A stretch of DNA of 15,622 nt from Polaromonas sp. (lineage in GTDB: Bacteria; Pseudomonadota; Gammaproteobacteria; Burkholderiales; Burkholderiaceae_C): contig JAHFQQ010000045.1 in assembly GCA_023259235.1 (NCBI GenBank), forward strand, positions 1 through 15,622, in the 5' to 3' direction. Every line of letters starts with the position of its first letter. Positions within the stretch are counted from its first letter, which is position 1. This document shows, piece by piece, positions 1-8,602 of this stretch. A program made the position numbers and the translations under genes. The notes under the pieces are model-generated. The model was not told the DNA's origin, did not search any database, and was given only the letters and a program-made list of their open reading frames with translations.

Positions 1-1
1 G

Positions 2-424
2 GGCATGTTCTCGCTGTCGGTGGGAAATCCCGGAGGGGTAGCAGATTTCGACAATATCCGTCTGATCGGGCCGCATCGGGAGGAGTTGCTTGAGAATGGC
101 GGATTCTCCAGGGGCCTGGCGCGTTGGTTCCCCGCCGCACAGTCCTATTTTGTGCCGTGGCATCTGGACAACCTGTTTCTTGAAGTGCTGGTTGAGCAGG
201 GACTGACTGGTTTGCTGCTCCTGGCTGCGTTGATGACATATGCCCTTTGGTCTTTGGTGATCGGCCGTGCCCGGTCTTTGCCCTTGTCTCCCTACCTGGC
301 GGCTTCATTGTGCGCAGCGCTTCTGGTGGGTCTGGTGAACAGCTTCATGGATGTGCCCAGGGTGGCTTTCCTTTACTATCTTTTGACGCTATATTCCATT
401 CAAACAGGGCAAGAACCTGAATGA
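2..424 (+). CDS. O-antigen ligase/polymerase-like membrane protein, C-terminal part (5' end outside window)
   Basis: The open frame enters from the left edge and ends at TGA 422-424, so only about 140 C-terminal residues are visible. The sequence around WHLDNLFLEVLVEQGLTG, followed by two or three hydrophobic segments, is typical of the end of the large periplasmic loop and last membrane helices of Wzy/WaaL-type O-antigen ligases and polymerases. Before it, the segment with FDNIRL and then ENGGFSRGLARW resembles the edges of a carbohydrate-binding jelly-roll module, which suggests an insertion in the periplasmic loop. Such an enzyme would join or polymerise lipid-linked glycans at the outer face of the inner membrane, fitting the sugar transferase that follows after 169 bases. 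Whether it is a ligase or a polymerase cannot be decided from this fragment. Confidence 0.7.
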   Translation, partial: GMFSLSVGNPGGVADFDNIRLIGPHREELLENGGFSRGLARWFPAAQSYFVPWHLDNLFLEVLVEQGLTGLLLLAALMTYALWSLVIGRARSLPLSPYLAASLCAALLVGLVNSFMDVPRVAFLYYLLTLYSIQTGQEPE

Positions 425-568
425 CTTTGAAAGGGCCTGTAATGATTGTGCAATGATTGCGGGGATACCTTAGCCATATTTTTACGGCAGGGCTGCGGTC
501 ACACCTCTTGGCTTGCGCTGGCCTGCTCGCCTGCATTGTGCGACAGGGTGTGGCTCTCATTGACTATT

Positions 569-584
569 TGGCATATGAAGAGCG
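569..584 (+). promoter_or_regulatory. Weak sigma-54 -24/-12-like element just before the sugar transferase start
   Basis: TGGCATATGAAGAGCG has a good -24 half (TGGCA) and GC at exactly the right 12-base offset, but the -12 half lacks the usual TTGC. Transcription would begin about on the GTG start codon at 594, and I see no copy of the 17-bp upstream site found at the other three sigma-54 elements. It may be chance. The rest of 425-593 shows no gene. Confidence 0.2.
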
Positions 585-593
585 AGCTCAAGC

Positions 594-1982
594 GTGATAA
601 AGATATTCAATTGTTATTTTCACAAGCGGACACTTTTACATATCCTGCTTGATCTTGGCTTGATGGTGATTACGGTCGTAGTAGCCATCCTGTCACAGGT
701 GGAGAATCTGGCTTATGCCCCAGTCTCTTCCATTGTTGCGACTACTGCAGTTCTGTTCGCGGTAGGCATACTCATCATCAATTCGGGACTCGGGCTGTAC
801 GACCGCGTGCATGGCCGCACGGTGAGTCAGACGAGTGCCCGGGCGGTGCTGGTCTTATTCCTTTCCCTGCCTTTGTCCTACCTGATTTTTCATCTTTCCC
901 CGGTCAAGCTGGAAAATGGAAAGGTTTTCATGCTGGCGTTGCTGGCGGGTTTGATCGTCATGCTGATGCACCGCGTCTATGCAACGCATATTGGGCCACG
1001 GGCGCTGGCGCGTCAGCGGGTTTTGGTCTATGGCTCCGGCGCACCCGCCAAGCGGGTCGGCCAGTCGTTGAAAAGTTCAGATCCCAACGTTGATCTGGTG
1101 GGGTACTTCGCCGGCCCCAATGAGGCACTCAATGAGGTTTCGGACTGGGCGCTATTGTCGCGCGAAAAATCACTGACCGACATCGTGCAGGAAGCGCGCG
1201 TCGATGAGATCGTGGTTGCCCTGTCCGAGCGTCGTGGCGGCAGCATGCCTTTGCGTGAACTGCTCGATTGCAAGCTTCAGGGCGTGCGGGTGGTTGACAT
1301 TGCCACCTACTTTGAAATGACCCTCGGTCAGATCAGGCTTGATGCGGTGTCCGCGGGGTGGCTCATTTTTGGTGAGGGATTCGACCAGGGTTTGACGCGT
1401 ACCGTGACCAAGCGTCTCTTTGACCTCGTGTGTGCAACGCTGTTGATTCTGCTGGCATTGCCCATCATGCTGGTGACCGGCATTTTAATTTTGCTGGAGA
1501 GCGGCGGTCCCATTTTGTATCAGCAGGAACGTGTTGGCCTCAATGGGCGGCTTTTCAACGTGGTGAAATTTCGCAGCATGCGCAACGATGCCGAAAAAGA
1601 TGGCAAACCACGTTGGGCGTCGGCTACTGATGACCGGGTGACGAAGGTCGGCCGGTGGCTGCGCAAGGCGCGCATCGATGAACTGCCACAACTCTTCAAC
1701 GTGCTGAAGGGCGACATGAGCCTGGTGGGGCCGCGCCCGGAGCGCCCTTATTTTGTCGACAAACTGACGCAGGAAATCCCCTATTACGCGGTGCGCCAAA
1801 GTGTCAAACCGGGCGTTACGGGATGGGCACAAGTACGCTACCACTATGGGGCTTCGGTCATGGACTCGGCCGAGAAACTTCAATATGACCTCTACTACGT
1901 TAAAAATCATTCCCTGCTTCTTGATGTCGTCGTGCTGTTTGAAACGGTAGGCGTGGTCTTGATGGGCAAAGGTGCGCAGTAG
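594..1982 (+). CDS. EpsB-like undecaprenyl-phosphate sugar-1-phosphate transferase (PEP-CTERM/XrtA type)
   Basis: A 462-residue polyprenyl glycosylphosphotransferase that would start exopolysaccharide repeat-unit synthesis by moving a sugar-1-phosphate to undecaprenyl phosphate in the inner membrane. Residues 1-130 hold about four membrane segments. Residues ~140-260 form a nucleotide-binding-like fold beginning RVLVYGSGAPAKRV. A membrane segment near 275-300 leads into the catalytic bacterial sugar transferase domain, with KRLFDL, QQERVGLNGR, VVKFRSM, RIDELPQL, SLVGPRPERP and KPGVTGWAQV. The length and the start MIKIFN fit the PEP-CTERM-associated family modelled as TIGR03013, which supports the GTG start at 594 despite a weak ribosome site. 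It is followed after 52 bases by prsK. The sugar carried cannot be told from sequence. Confidence 0.9.
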   Translation: MIKIFNCYFHKRTLLHILLDLGLMVITVVVAILSQVENLAYAPVSSIVATTAVLFAVGILIINSGLGLYDRVHGRTVSQTSARAVLVLFLSLPLSYLIFHLSPVKLENGKVFMLALLAGLIVMLMHRVYATHIGPRALARQRVLVYGSGAPAKRVGQSLKSSDPNVDLVGYFAGPNEALNEVSDWALLSREKSLTDIVQEARVDEIVVALSERRGGSMPLRELLDCKLQGVRVVDIATYFEMTLGQIRLDAVSAGWLIFGEGFDQGLTRTVTKRLFDLVCATLLILLALPIMLVTGILILLESGGPILYQQERVGLNGRLFNVVKFRSMRNDAEKDGKPRWASATDDRVTKVGRWLRKARIDELPQLFNVLKGDMSLVGPRPERPYFVDKLTQEIPYYAVRQSVKPGVTGWAQVRYHYGASVMDSAEKLQYDLYYVKNHSLLLDVVVLFETVGVVLMGKGAQ

Positions 1983-2034
1983 CATGTTGCTGACTTCGGT
2001 TGTGGAGGCTTTGCCATGCGGCAATGCTTGAGTC

Positions 2035-4146
2035 ATGGATAGCGGCAACCTCGTCTTGACAGCGTGGGGCTATGGGCTGGTCGGGTTTTCCTATTCGGTT
2101 TTTGCACTGTGGCTGATTCAGCTCGGTTATGTGCGTCCCGCGCATGAGTTGTCCAAAACGGCAGTACTGGCGGCAGTGACATGGAGCGCCCTGTGGGGTT
2201 GGCTTGGACTGGCGTTTTTGTTGACTGGCATGCCGGTGTTTTCGTTGTTGAGCATCTTGTCCGACCTTCTGAGGTATGGCTGTTGGTATGCGTTTTTGTT
2301 GATCCTGCTTCGTCCGGATCCCGCGCAGGGCAGACTGGTCAGCATGAGGTGGCTGACGCCTTTTGCAGTTGCCGTGGTGTTCCTCGGGCTGCTGGCGCTG
2401 ACATTCAGCGCATTACGCATCAGCGTTTTTGGGCAGACTGCAAAATTGATTCTGGTCAGCGCAATGGCCTCACCGGTTTTTGGCCTGGTCCTGCTTGAGC
2501 AGGTGTTCCGCAATGTGACGGAAGATTCACGCTGGAATATCAAGCCCTTGTGCCTTGGTCTGTTTAGTGCATTTTTATTCGACTTGTATTTGTTCTCGGA
2601 GGCTGTTTTATTCAACCGCCTTGACGCAGACGCACTCAGCATTCGTGGTGCTGTGCATACTCTGGTTGTACCGCTGCTATTGCTTTCAATGGCCCGGCGA
2701 AACGACTGGATTTCAAAAATTCATATTTCACCCAAAGCGGCTTTTCAAACAGCGACGCTGCTGATGGCGGGCCTGTATTTGATATTCATATCGAGCGTGG
2801 GTTACTACGTGCGCTACTTTGGCGGCGAGTGGGGACGTGCCCTTCAACTGGGCCTGGTATTTTTTGCGCTGGTGATCCTGCTGGTGCTGGGGCTGTCCGG
2901 CTCCGTGCGAGCCAAGTTGCGGGTGTTTTTGAGCAAGCATTTTTTTCGTTACCGCTTTGACTACCGTGAGGAGTGGCTGAAGTTTACGCGCACCCTGTCG
3001 GCGAAAACTTCACCGCAGGAAATGGGACAGCAGGTGATTCGTGGCCTGGCAGACATGCTGGAGAGTCCGGCAGGAGGGCTGTGGATGAAAAACAGGGGGG
3101 AGACTGCATTCAGCCAGACCGCGCGCTGGAATCTGGCACAGACACGGGAAAAGGAAGATGCCAACTCGTCGTTGTGCCAGTTCATGATGACCAGCGGCTG
3201 GGTGATCAACCTCGAAGAATACAGGTCTTATTCGAGGCGCTACGGGCAATTGCAGCTACCCCCCTGGCTGCAGGAGGTGGCCCAGGCATGGCTGATCGTC
3301 CCACTCCTGGTGGGGGAGGAACTTATTGGCTTTGTTGTACTGGCCAGTGCTCGCACGCGCGTCGATGTAAATTGGGAGGTCAATGACTTGCTCAAAACAG
3401 CAGGACGGCAGGCAGCCAGCTTTCTGGCGCAGATGCAGGCCACAGAGGCGCTGCTGGAAGCGCGCAAGTTTGATTCGTTCAATCGCATGTCGGCCTTTGT
3501 GGTGCATGATTTGAAAAACATTGTGACGCAGCTTTCGCTGATGATGAAAAACGCCAAACGTCTGGGCGGCAACCCGGAGTTTCAGCAGGATATGCTGATG
3601 ACGGTTGAGAATTCGTTGGACCGAATGCGACAGTTGATGCTTCAGCTGCGAGAGGGGGCCACACCACCCGGGACGCCCTTTGGCGTGGACCTGGGCACAA
3701 CCATTCAACGTATTGAGGTCGTCGCGGCCGGGCGGGGAAGGAAGCTCGAGGTTCAGTTGTCGGAGCCGGTTGTGACGCGTGGTCATGAAGAGCGACTGGA
3801 GCGCATCATCGGACACATTGTGCAGAATGCTTTTGATGCCACGGGCATTGGCGGGCGCGTCTGGATCAATCTTGATCGCCTCAGTGGTCAGGCGCGAGTT
3901 GTGGTGGGCGACACTGGAAGGGGCATGTCCCAGGATTTCATTCGGGATCGCTTGTTCAAGCCGTTTCAGACCACCAAGCAGGCGGGAATGGGGATTGGCG
4001 CCTATGAAAGCTTCCAGTACGTCCAGGAATTAGGGGGCCGAATTGAAGTGGAAAGTGAATTGAACAAGGGAACGACCGTCACAATACTTCTGCCATTGTT
4101 TGAAACCCAGAAGGAATCAGACCTTCACTCACTGGAAGCTGCATGA
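2035..4146 (+). CDS. prsK: PrsK, PEP-CTERM system sensor histidine kinase
   Basis: A 703-residue inner-membrane sensor kinase, the partner of PrsR. About eight hydrophobic segments fill the first ~290 residues. A GAF-like domain follows at roughly 320-465, then a phosphoacceptor region with the H-box FVVHDLKNIV (H491, with N495 after it). The ATP-binding domain has an N-box IVQNAFDATG (N598), a G1 box DTGRGMS near 626, and then LFKPFQTTK and GMGIGAY. The topology (many membrane helices, GAF, kinase core) and about 700 residues match the TIGR02916 family, which occurs only in genomes with the PEP-CTERM system. Its last bases overlap the prsR start as ATGA, so the two are translationally coupled. 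The signal it senses is unknown; the multi-helix domain suggests a membrane or envelope cue. Confidence 0.93.
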   Translation: MDSGNLVLTAWGYGLVGFSYSVFALWLIQLGYVRPAHELSKTAVLAAVTWSALWGWLGLAFLLTGMPVFSLLSILSDLLRYGCWYAFLLILLRPDPAQGRLVSMRWLTPFAVAVVFLGLLALTFSALRISVFGQTAKLILVSAMASPVFGLVLLEQVFRNVTEDSRWNIKPLCLGLFSAFLFDLYLFSEAVLFNRLDADALSIRGAVHTLVVPLLLLSMARRNDWISKIHISPKAAFQTATLLMAGLYLIFISSVGYYVRYFGGEWGRALQLGLVFFALVILLVLGLSGSVRAKLRVFLSKHFFRYRFDYREEWLKFTRTLSAKTSPQEMGQQVIRGLADMLESPAGGLWMKNRGETAFSQTARWNLAQTREKEDANSSLCQFMMTSGWVINLEEYRSYSRRYGQLQLPPWLQEVAQAWLIVPLLVGEELIGFVVLASARTRVDVNWEVNDLLKTAGRQAASFLAQMQATEALLEARKFDSFNRMSAFVVHDLKNIVTQLSLMMKNAKRLGGNPEFQQDMLMTVENSLDRMRQLMLQLREGATPPGTPFGVDLGTTIQRIEVVAAGRGRKLEVQLSEPVVTRGHEERLERIIGHIVQNAFDATGIGGRVWINLDRLSGQARVVVGDTGRGMSQDFIRDRLFKPFQTTKQAGMGIGAYESFQYVQELGGRIEVESELNKGTTVTILLPLFETQKESDLHSLEAA

Positions 4147-5504
4147 CCTCCCAGAAAATGCGTTCATTGCTGATCGTTGAAGATGATCTGGCCCTGCAAA
4201 AGCAGATTAAATGGTCGCTTGACCGGTTTGACTCGGCCACAGCCCATGACAGGGAAAGTGCGTTGCTGCAATTGCGCAAAAGTACGCCTGCGGTGGTCAC
4301 AATGGACCTGGGGCTGCCGCCCGATGCGGACTCGGTATCTGAAGGGTTCAGGCTGCTGGAGCAAATCATGGCGCTTGATCCGGACATCAAGGTGATAGTC
4401 CTGACCGGACAGAACGACCAGGCCAATGCCTTGCGTGCGGTTGCCATGGGGGCTTATGATTTTTTCGCCAAGCCGTTCGAGCCGGAATTGCTCAACCTTA
4501 CCGTTGAGCGGGCCTTCAGGATGTTTGAGTTGCAAAGCGAGAATCGGCGCTTGCAGGCGATGCACCAACCCGATGCCCTGTCGGGGCTGATGACGCGCGA
4601 CCCCGAGATGCTGCGCATCTGCCGCACGATTGAGAAAGTGGCGAGCAGCAACGCCACGGTCATGCTGTTGGGTGAAAGCGGCACGGGTAAGGAATTGTTG
4701 GCGCGCGGCTTGCACCAGTCGTCTCCCCGCAGCGCAGAAAAATTTGTTGCCATCAACTGCGCCGCGATTCCCGAAAACCTGCTTGAAAGCGAATTGTTTG
4801 GTTATGAAAAAGGTGCTTTCACGGGAGCGGGAAAAACGACGCTGGGCAAGATAGAAACGGCCAATGGCGGCACCCTGATGCTTGATGAAATTGGAGATTT
4901 GCCTTTTCCGTTGCAGGCCAAGCTGCTGCGGTTTTTGCAAGAGAGAACGATCGAACGCGTGGGAGGTCGGCAGGAAATACCAGTGGATGTACGAATCGTT
5001 TGTGCCACCCATCAGGATTTGAACGCACTCAGCAAGGAAGGCCGGTTCCGCGAGGATTTGTACTACCGGCTGGCGGAAATTGTTGTTCACATTCCACCGC
5101 TGCGCGACCGCGTCGGAGACGCAACGCTGCTGGCGCATGCCTTCATGCGACGCTTTTCACAGGAGCAAAACCGAGCCGTCATGACGCTTGGCGAGGAGGC
5201 TGTCAGGGCGATTGAACTGCACCCCTGGCCAGGCAACATTCGTGAACTCGAAAACTGCATCAGGCGTGCCACCATCATGGCGGAAGGCAGCCAGATTTCC
5301 TGCGAAGACGTGGGTTTGAAAAATACAGCGCCGGATGAAATTGATAATTCACTGGATCTGCGCGCGGTTCGTGACGATGCTGACAAGCGGGCGATTATCG
5401 CGGCTTTGGGCCGCGTCAATGGAAATATGGTTAAGGCTGCCGAATTACTTGGGGTGAGTCGGCCCACGCTTTACGATTTGATGCATCGGCTGGGTTTGAA
5501 GTAG
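4143..5504 (+). CDS. prsR: PrsR, sigma-54-dependent response regulator of the PEP-CTERM system
   Basis: A 453-residue NtrC/AtoC-class activator. The receiver domain (about 8-125) has the acidic pair D14/D15, phosphoacceptor D55 in VVTMDLGLPP and the conserved K in AKPFEP. The AAA+ domain has Walker A GESGTGKE (177-184), the sigma-54-contacting GAFTGA loop (224-229), Walker B GGTLMLDEIGDL and the REDLYYRL region. A Fis-type helix-turn-helix closes the protein (MVKAAELLGVSRPTLYDLM). All key residues are present, so it should be a functional activator phosphorylated by PrsK. Known family members are linked to sigma-54 transcription of PEP-CTERM and exopolysaccharide genes. Three sigma-54 elements with a shared upstream dyad in this window are its likely targets (inference). 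Confidence 0.94.
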   Translation: MTSQKMRSLLIVEDDLALQKQIKWSLDRFDSATAHDRESALLQLRKSTPAVVTMDLGLPPDADSVSEGFRLLEQIMALDPDIKVIVLTGQNDQANALRAVAMGAYDFFAKPFEPELLNLTVERAFRMFELQSENRRLQAMHQPDALSGLMTRDPEMLRICRTIEKVASSNATVMLLGESGTGKELLARGLHQSSPRSAEKFVAINCAAIPENLLESELFGYEKGAFTGAGKTTLGKIETANGGTLMLDEIGDLPFPLQAKLLRFLQERTIERVGGRQEIPVDVRIVCATHQDLNALSKEGRFREDLYYRLAEIVVHIPPLRDRVGDATLLAHAFMRRFSQEQNRAVMTLGEEAVRAIELHPWPGNIRELENCIRRATIMAEGSQISCEDVGLKNTAPDEIDNSLDLRAVRDDADKRAIIAALGRVNGNMVKAAELLGVSRPTLYDLMHRLGLK

Positions 5505-5542
5505 TTTGCGGTTTCTCCTTAATTTATTCGCAGGGCATAAAA

Positions 5543-8317
5543 ATGAGCTACAAAAAATCAAATGCGCACATGACACTGCCAGCCCTGGTGGTGGCGTTGC
5601 TACTTGTTGCTTGCAGTGAAAAGCCCGAAGCCATGATCATCTCTGCCAAAGACTATTTGGCAAAAAATGATCGCAAGGCGGCGGTCATTCAGATAAAGAA
5701 CGCTTTACAGAGCGATCCGAATTTGCCAGAGGCGCGTTTTTTGTTGGGAAGCACGCTACTGGACAGTGGCGACCCTGTAGGCGCGGAAACCGAGCTGCGC
5801 AAGGCGCTTGACTTGAAGCATCCGCGAGATGCAGTAGTTCCGCCGCTTGCCAGAGCCATGCTGGCGCAAGGACAGGCAAAAAGGCTGACCGAAGAATTTG
5901 CCAAAATTGACTTGACTCAGCCGCAGGCCAAGGCAAGCCTGCAGATGTCTCTTGCATCTGCCTATGCCATGCAAGGCAAGCCTGACCTTGCACAAACAGC
6001 CTTGAACGCCGCTCTGCTGGCAGAACCAGGCTACACGCCGGCCCTGATCGCCCAAGCGCGGCAAAAGGCGGGCCAGGGTGACCTGGATGGGGCGCTGGCA
6101 ATGGCAGATGAGGTGATTGCCAAATCTCCCCAAAGCCATGAGGCCTGGAAACTCAAGGGAGACCTTTTGCTGTACGGGAAAAATCAGGTCAACGAGGCGT
6201 TGGCGGCTTACCGCAAAGCGGTTGAAATCAAGCCTGACTTTCTGGTGGGTCAAGCCGCTGTCATAACGGTGTTGTTGCAGCAAGGCAATCTCACAGATGC
6301 GGCGACACAAATGGAGCAACTGAAAAAATTCGCACCGAATCACCCACAAACCAGATATCTTCAGGCCCAACTGGCGTTCCAGAAGAACGATTTCAAATCG
6401 GCCAGGGAACTGGTGCAACTGGTCCTGAAGGATGCCCCGACAAACATTCAGGGTCTGCAACTGGCCGGCGCAGTGGAGCTTCAACTCAATTCATTGGCGC
6501 AGGCTGAAAGCTACTTGAGCAAGGCTGTACAGACAGCGCCCACGCTTGCGCTGGCCCGCCGATTGCTTGTTGTAACCTATTTGCGGTCAGGGCAGCCGGA
6601 AAAGGCGATGGCCACGTTGCTTCCGGGCCTGAACAGGCAAAACGTCGACCCTGAACTGCTTTCGGTGGCGGGCGAGGTGTATCTGCAAAGCGGCGATGTC
6701 AAGACGGCGGAGGAATACTTCGCAAAGGCGAGCCAGCAGGCTCCGAAGGATGGAAGAAAGCGAACATCGCTGGCATTGACCCATTTGATGACGGGGCAGA
6801 CAGACGCTGCATTTGCGGAGTTGCAGGATATTGCTATATCTGACCCTGGAACCACAGCAGATCTGGCCCTGATCAGCGCACACCTGAGGCGTCAGGAGTT
6901 CGACAAGGCTTTGGAGGCCATCGACGGTCTTGAGAAGAAGCAACCCGACAAGCCGTTGGCAGCAAATTTGCGGGCCAGGACTCTGTTGGCCAAAGGCGAC
7001 GCTGCGGGTGCGCGAAAGAGCTTTGAGCATGCGTTGACAATTGATCCGGCCTACTTTCCGGCGGTGGCCGGTCTGGCAGGGCTCGATATGACCGACAAGA
7101 AGCCTGACGATGCCAAAAAACGATTTGAGGCCGTGTTGGCGAAGGACCCCAAGAATGGCCAGGCCTGGCTGGCGCTTGCCGAACTCGCAGCAAGATCGGG
7201 GGCCGCACCTGATGAGGTAGCCAAGCTGATTGGCAATGCGGTGGCGGCCAACCCCACTGACGTGAGGCCGCGTTTGCTGCTGATTGACTTCTATCTTCGA
7301 AACAAGGATGTCAAACAGGCTTCGTTGACTGCCCAAAATGCCGTAGCGGCATTGCCAGACAGCCCTGACGCTCTGGATGCATTGGGCCGCACGCAGCAGG
7401 CTTCGGGCGAATTCAATCAGGCCATTGCCACTTACAACAAATTGGCAATCATGCAGCCGTTGTCGCCGCAGCCTCATTTCCGCCTGGCGGGCGTGCACAT
7501 AGCTGAAAAGGACAAAAACGCCGCAATGCAAAGCCTCCGAAAAGCGCTTGAGATCAAGCCCGACCTGCTGGAAGCACAACGTGCGGTAATCTTGCTCGAT
7601 CTGGATGGGAAGCTGCTTGAGGATGCGCTTGCGACGGCGCGCACAGTGCAGAAGCAGCGGCCGAAGGAGGCAGTGGGTTACGTGCTGGAAGGCGACATCA
7701 ACGCTTCACAGAAAAACTGGGATAACGCGGCAACGGCTTATCGTGTCGGGATGAAGCAGGTGAATTCACCTGAGTTGGCGATCAAGTTGCATTCCGTTTT
7801 GCTGGCTGCAGGCAAAGGCGCGGAAGCAGACAGGTTTTCAGCCACCCGGCAGAAGGACAACCCGAAAGACGCGGCCTTCCTGTCTTATTTGGGCGAGCGC
7901 GCCATTGCCCGCAAGGACTACGGAAGTGCCGAAAAAAATTATGCGGCAGTGGTCAAGTTGCAACCCAATAACGCGGCCGCCTACAACAACCTGGCGTGGG
8001 TAACCTCAAAACTGAATAAAGAGGGAGCCATCGCCTATGCCGAGAAGGCAAATACCCTGGCTCCAAATCAGCCGGCCTTCATGGACACCTTGGCCATGCT
8101 GCTGTCGGATAAAGGTGATTATGCGAAGGCAGTGGAACTGCAAAACAGGGCGTTAGCCCTGCAACCGCAGAACGCCTTGTTCAAACTCAATCTGGCAAAA
8201 ATTCATATCAAGGGTGGGAAAAAGGACTTGGCCAAAAAAGAACTGGATGATCTGAGCAAACTGGGCGACAAATTCCCGTCCCAAGCAGAAGTTGCCGCGC
8301 TCTTGGCAAGTTTCTAG
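5543..8317 (+). CDS. prsT: PrsT, PEP-CTERM system TPR-repeat lipoprotein
   Basis: A 924-residue protein made almost entirely of tetratricopeptide repeats (many repeats of the A..L..A....P....A form, e.g. NNAAAYNNLAWV near the end). The N-terminus has a short basic stretch, a hydrophobic core and the lipobox LVAC with the lipid-carrying Cys at residue 24, so it is expected to be a lipoprotein. If translation starts at the internal Met10, the Cys is residue 15. Length and repeat content match the TIGR02917 family, found with prsK/prsR in PEP-CTERM/exopolysaccharide loci, where a scaffold role in polysaccharide export or protein sorting is assumed but not proven. It starts 38 bases after prsR, consistent with one operon. 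Residue 25 is Ser rather than Asp, which under the +2 rule suggests outer-membrane sorting. Confidence 0.92.
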   Translation: MSYKKSNAHMTLPALVVALLLVACSEKPEAMIISAKDYLAKNDRKAAVIQIKNALQSDPNLPEARFLLGSTLLDSGDPVGAETELRKALDLKHPRDAVVPPLARAMLAQGQAKRLTEEFAKIDLTQPQAKASLQMSLASAYAMQGKPDLAQTALNAALLAEPGYTPALIAQARQKAGQGDLDGALAMADEVIAKSPQSHEAWKLKGDLLLYGKNQVNEALAAYRKAVEIKPDFLVGQAAVITVLLQQGNLTDAATQMEQLKKFAPNHPQTRYLQAQLAFQKNDFKSARELVQLVLKDAPTNIQGLQLAGAVELQLNSLAQAESYLSKAVQTAPTLALARRLLVVTYLRSGQPEKAMATLLPGLNRQNVDPELLSVAGEVYLQSGDVKTAEEYFAKASQQAPKDGRKRTSLALTHLMTGQTDAAFAELQDIAISDPGTTADLALISAHLRRQEFDKALEAIDGLEKKQPDKPLAANLRARTLLAKGDAAGARKSFEHALTIDPAYFPAVAGLAGLDMTDKKPDDAKKRFEAVLAKDPKNGQAWLALAELAARSGAAPDEVAKLIGNAVAANPTDVRPRLLLIDFYLRNKDVKQASLTAQNAVAALPDSPDALDALGRTQQASGEFNQAIATYNKLAIMQPLSPQPHFRLAGVHIAEKDKNAAMQSLRKALEIKPDLLEAQRAVILLDLDGKLLEDALATARTVQKQRPKEAVGYVLEGDINASQKNWDNAATAYRVGMKQVNSPELAIKLHSVLLAAGKGAEADRFSATRQKDNPKDAAFLSYLGERAIARKDYGSAEKNYAAVVKLQPNNAAAYNNLAWVTSKLNKEGAIAYAEKANTLAPNQPAFMDTLAMLLSDKGDYAKAVELQNRALALQPQNALFKLNLAKIHIKGGKKDLAKKELDDLSKLGDKFPSQAEVAALLASF

Positions 8318-8320
8318 AAG

Positions 8321-8337
8321 TGTCGATATCTCTTACA
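8321..8337 (+). promoter_or_regulatory. Candidate PrsR enhancer site (17-bp dyad), copy 1
   Basis: TGTCGATATCTCTTACA begins 4 bases after the prsT stop. It matches the site at 14169 in 15 of 17 bases and shares TGTCGA and TTACA with the site at 14684. TGT and ACA at the ends give a 17-bp half-dyad like sites bound by Fis-type helix-turn-helix dimers of NtrC-class activators. It starts 80 bases upstream of the GG of the sigma-54 element at 8400. Confidence 0.55.
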
Positions 8338-8399
8338 GCTATAGATTCGCCCGAGGATTCAAGAGAAAATAGTAATATAAATCAATAGCTTGTTCTGAG

Positions 8400-8415
8400 T
8401 GGTATGAGATATGCT
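8400..8415 (+). promoter_or_regulatory. Sigma-54 promoter for the 203-aa protein / HPr-rel-A operon
   Basis: TGGTATGAGATATGCT fits TGGCACGNNNNTTGCW at the invariant GG and GC with the exact 12-base offset, and at the flanking T, A, G, T and final T. Transcription would start near 8426, leaving a leader of about 175 bases before the 203-aa gene, which contains two very short frames. Confidence 0.6.
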
Positions 8416-8448
8416 TGCCGTGTTCAGGGCCGGTTCGAAAGGAATCTT

Positions 8449-8502
8449 ATGTTGCTTGGTGATCTCCCTGAGGAGCGGAAATTGCGGAATATTGTGATGT
8501 AG
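8449..8502 (+). CDS. Possible 17-codon leader ORF
   Basis: ATG at 8449 is preceded by a good ribosome site AAAGGA with a 5-base spacer, and runs to TAG at 8500-8502, giving MLLGDLPEERKLRNIVM. It lies about 20 bases after the inferred sigma-54 transcription start. There is no homology evidence; it could be a regulatory leader or chance. Confidence 0.25.
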   Translation: MLLGDLPEERKLRNIVM

Positions 8503-8550
8503 TTCCTTGTAATTGTCAGAGGGCTTGCCAACACTTCAGGAGAATTGGTT

Positions 8551-8601
8551 TTGCGTGACCTGCGCCGCCAGTGCGAGGTTTGCGACAACATGAAAGATTG
8601 A
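8551..8601 (+). CDS. Possible 16-18 codon coupled ORF ahead of the Tat-type protein
   Basis: The strong ribosome site AGGAGA at 8538-8543 has no ATG at a usable distance. It serves TTG at 8551 (or 8545) and a frame that ends with TGA one base before the ATG at 8603 (TGATATG). The peptide ends with a Cys pair, RRQCEVCDNMKD. Because the downstream gene has only a weak ribosome site, the frame may serve translational coupling. Unproven. Confidence 0.25.
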   Translation: MRDLRRQCEVCDNMKD

Positions 8602-8602
8602 T

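Noticed and set aside
421..456. Short frame MTLKGPVMIVQ overlapping the ligase stop as ATGA
   Set aside because: Eleven codons, no ribosome site of its own and no evidence of conservation.
4164..5138. Long minus-strand frame (324 codons) opposite prsR
   Set aside because: It lies entirely within a clearly conserved gene, has no family resemblance and no ribosome site; it is a shadow of codon bias.
6587..7579. Long minus-strand frame (330 codons) opposite prsT
   Set aside because: Antisense to a repeat-rich TPR gene whose codon periodicity opens the opposite frame; the predicted protein has no recognisable domain.
8513..8532. TGTCAGAGGGCTTGCCAACA as a further enhancer-like site
   Set aside because: TGT to ACA spacing is wrong (14 bases between, not 11), it does not match the three good copies inside, and it lies downstream of the promoter.
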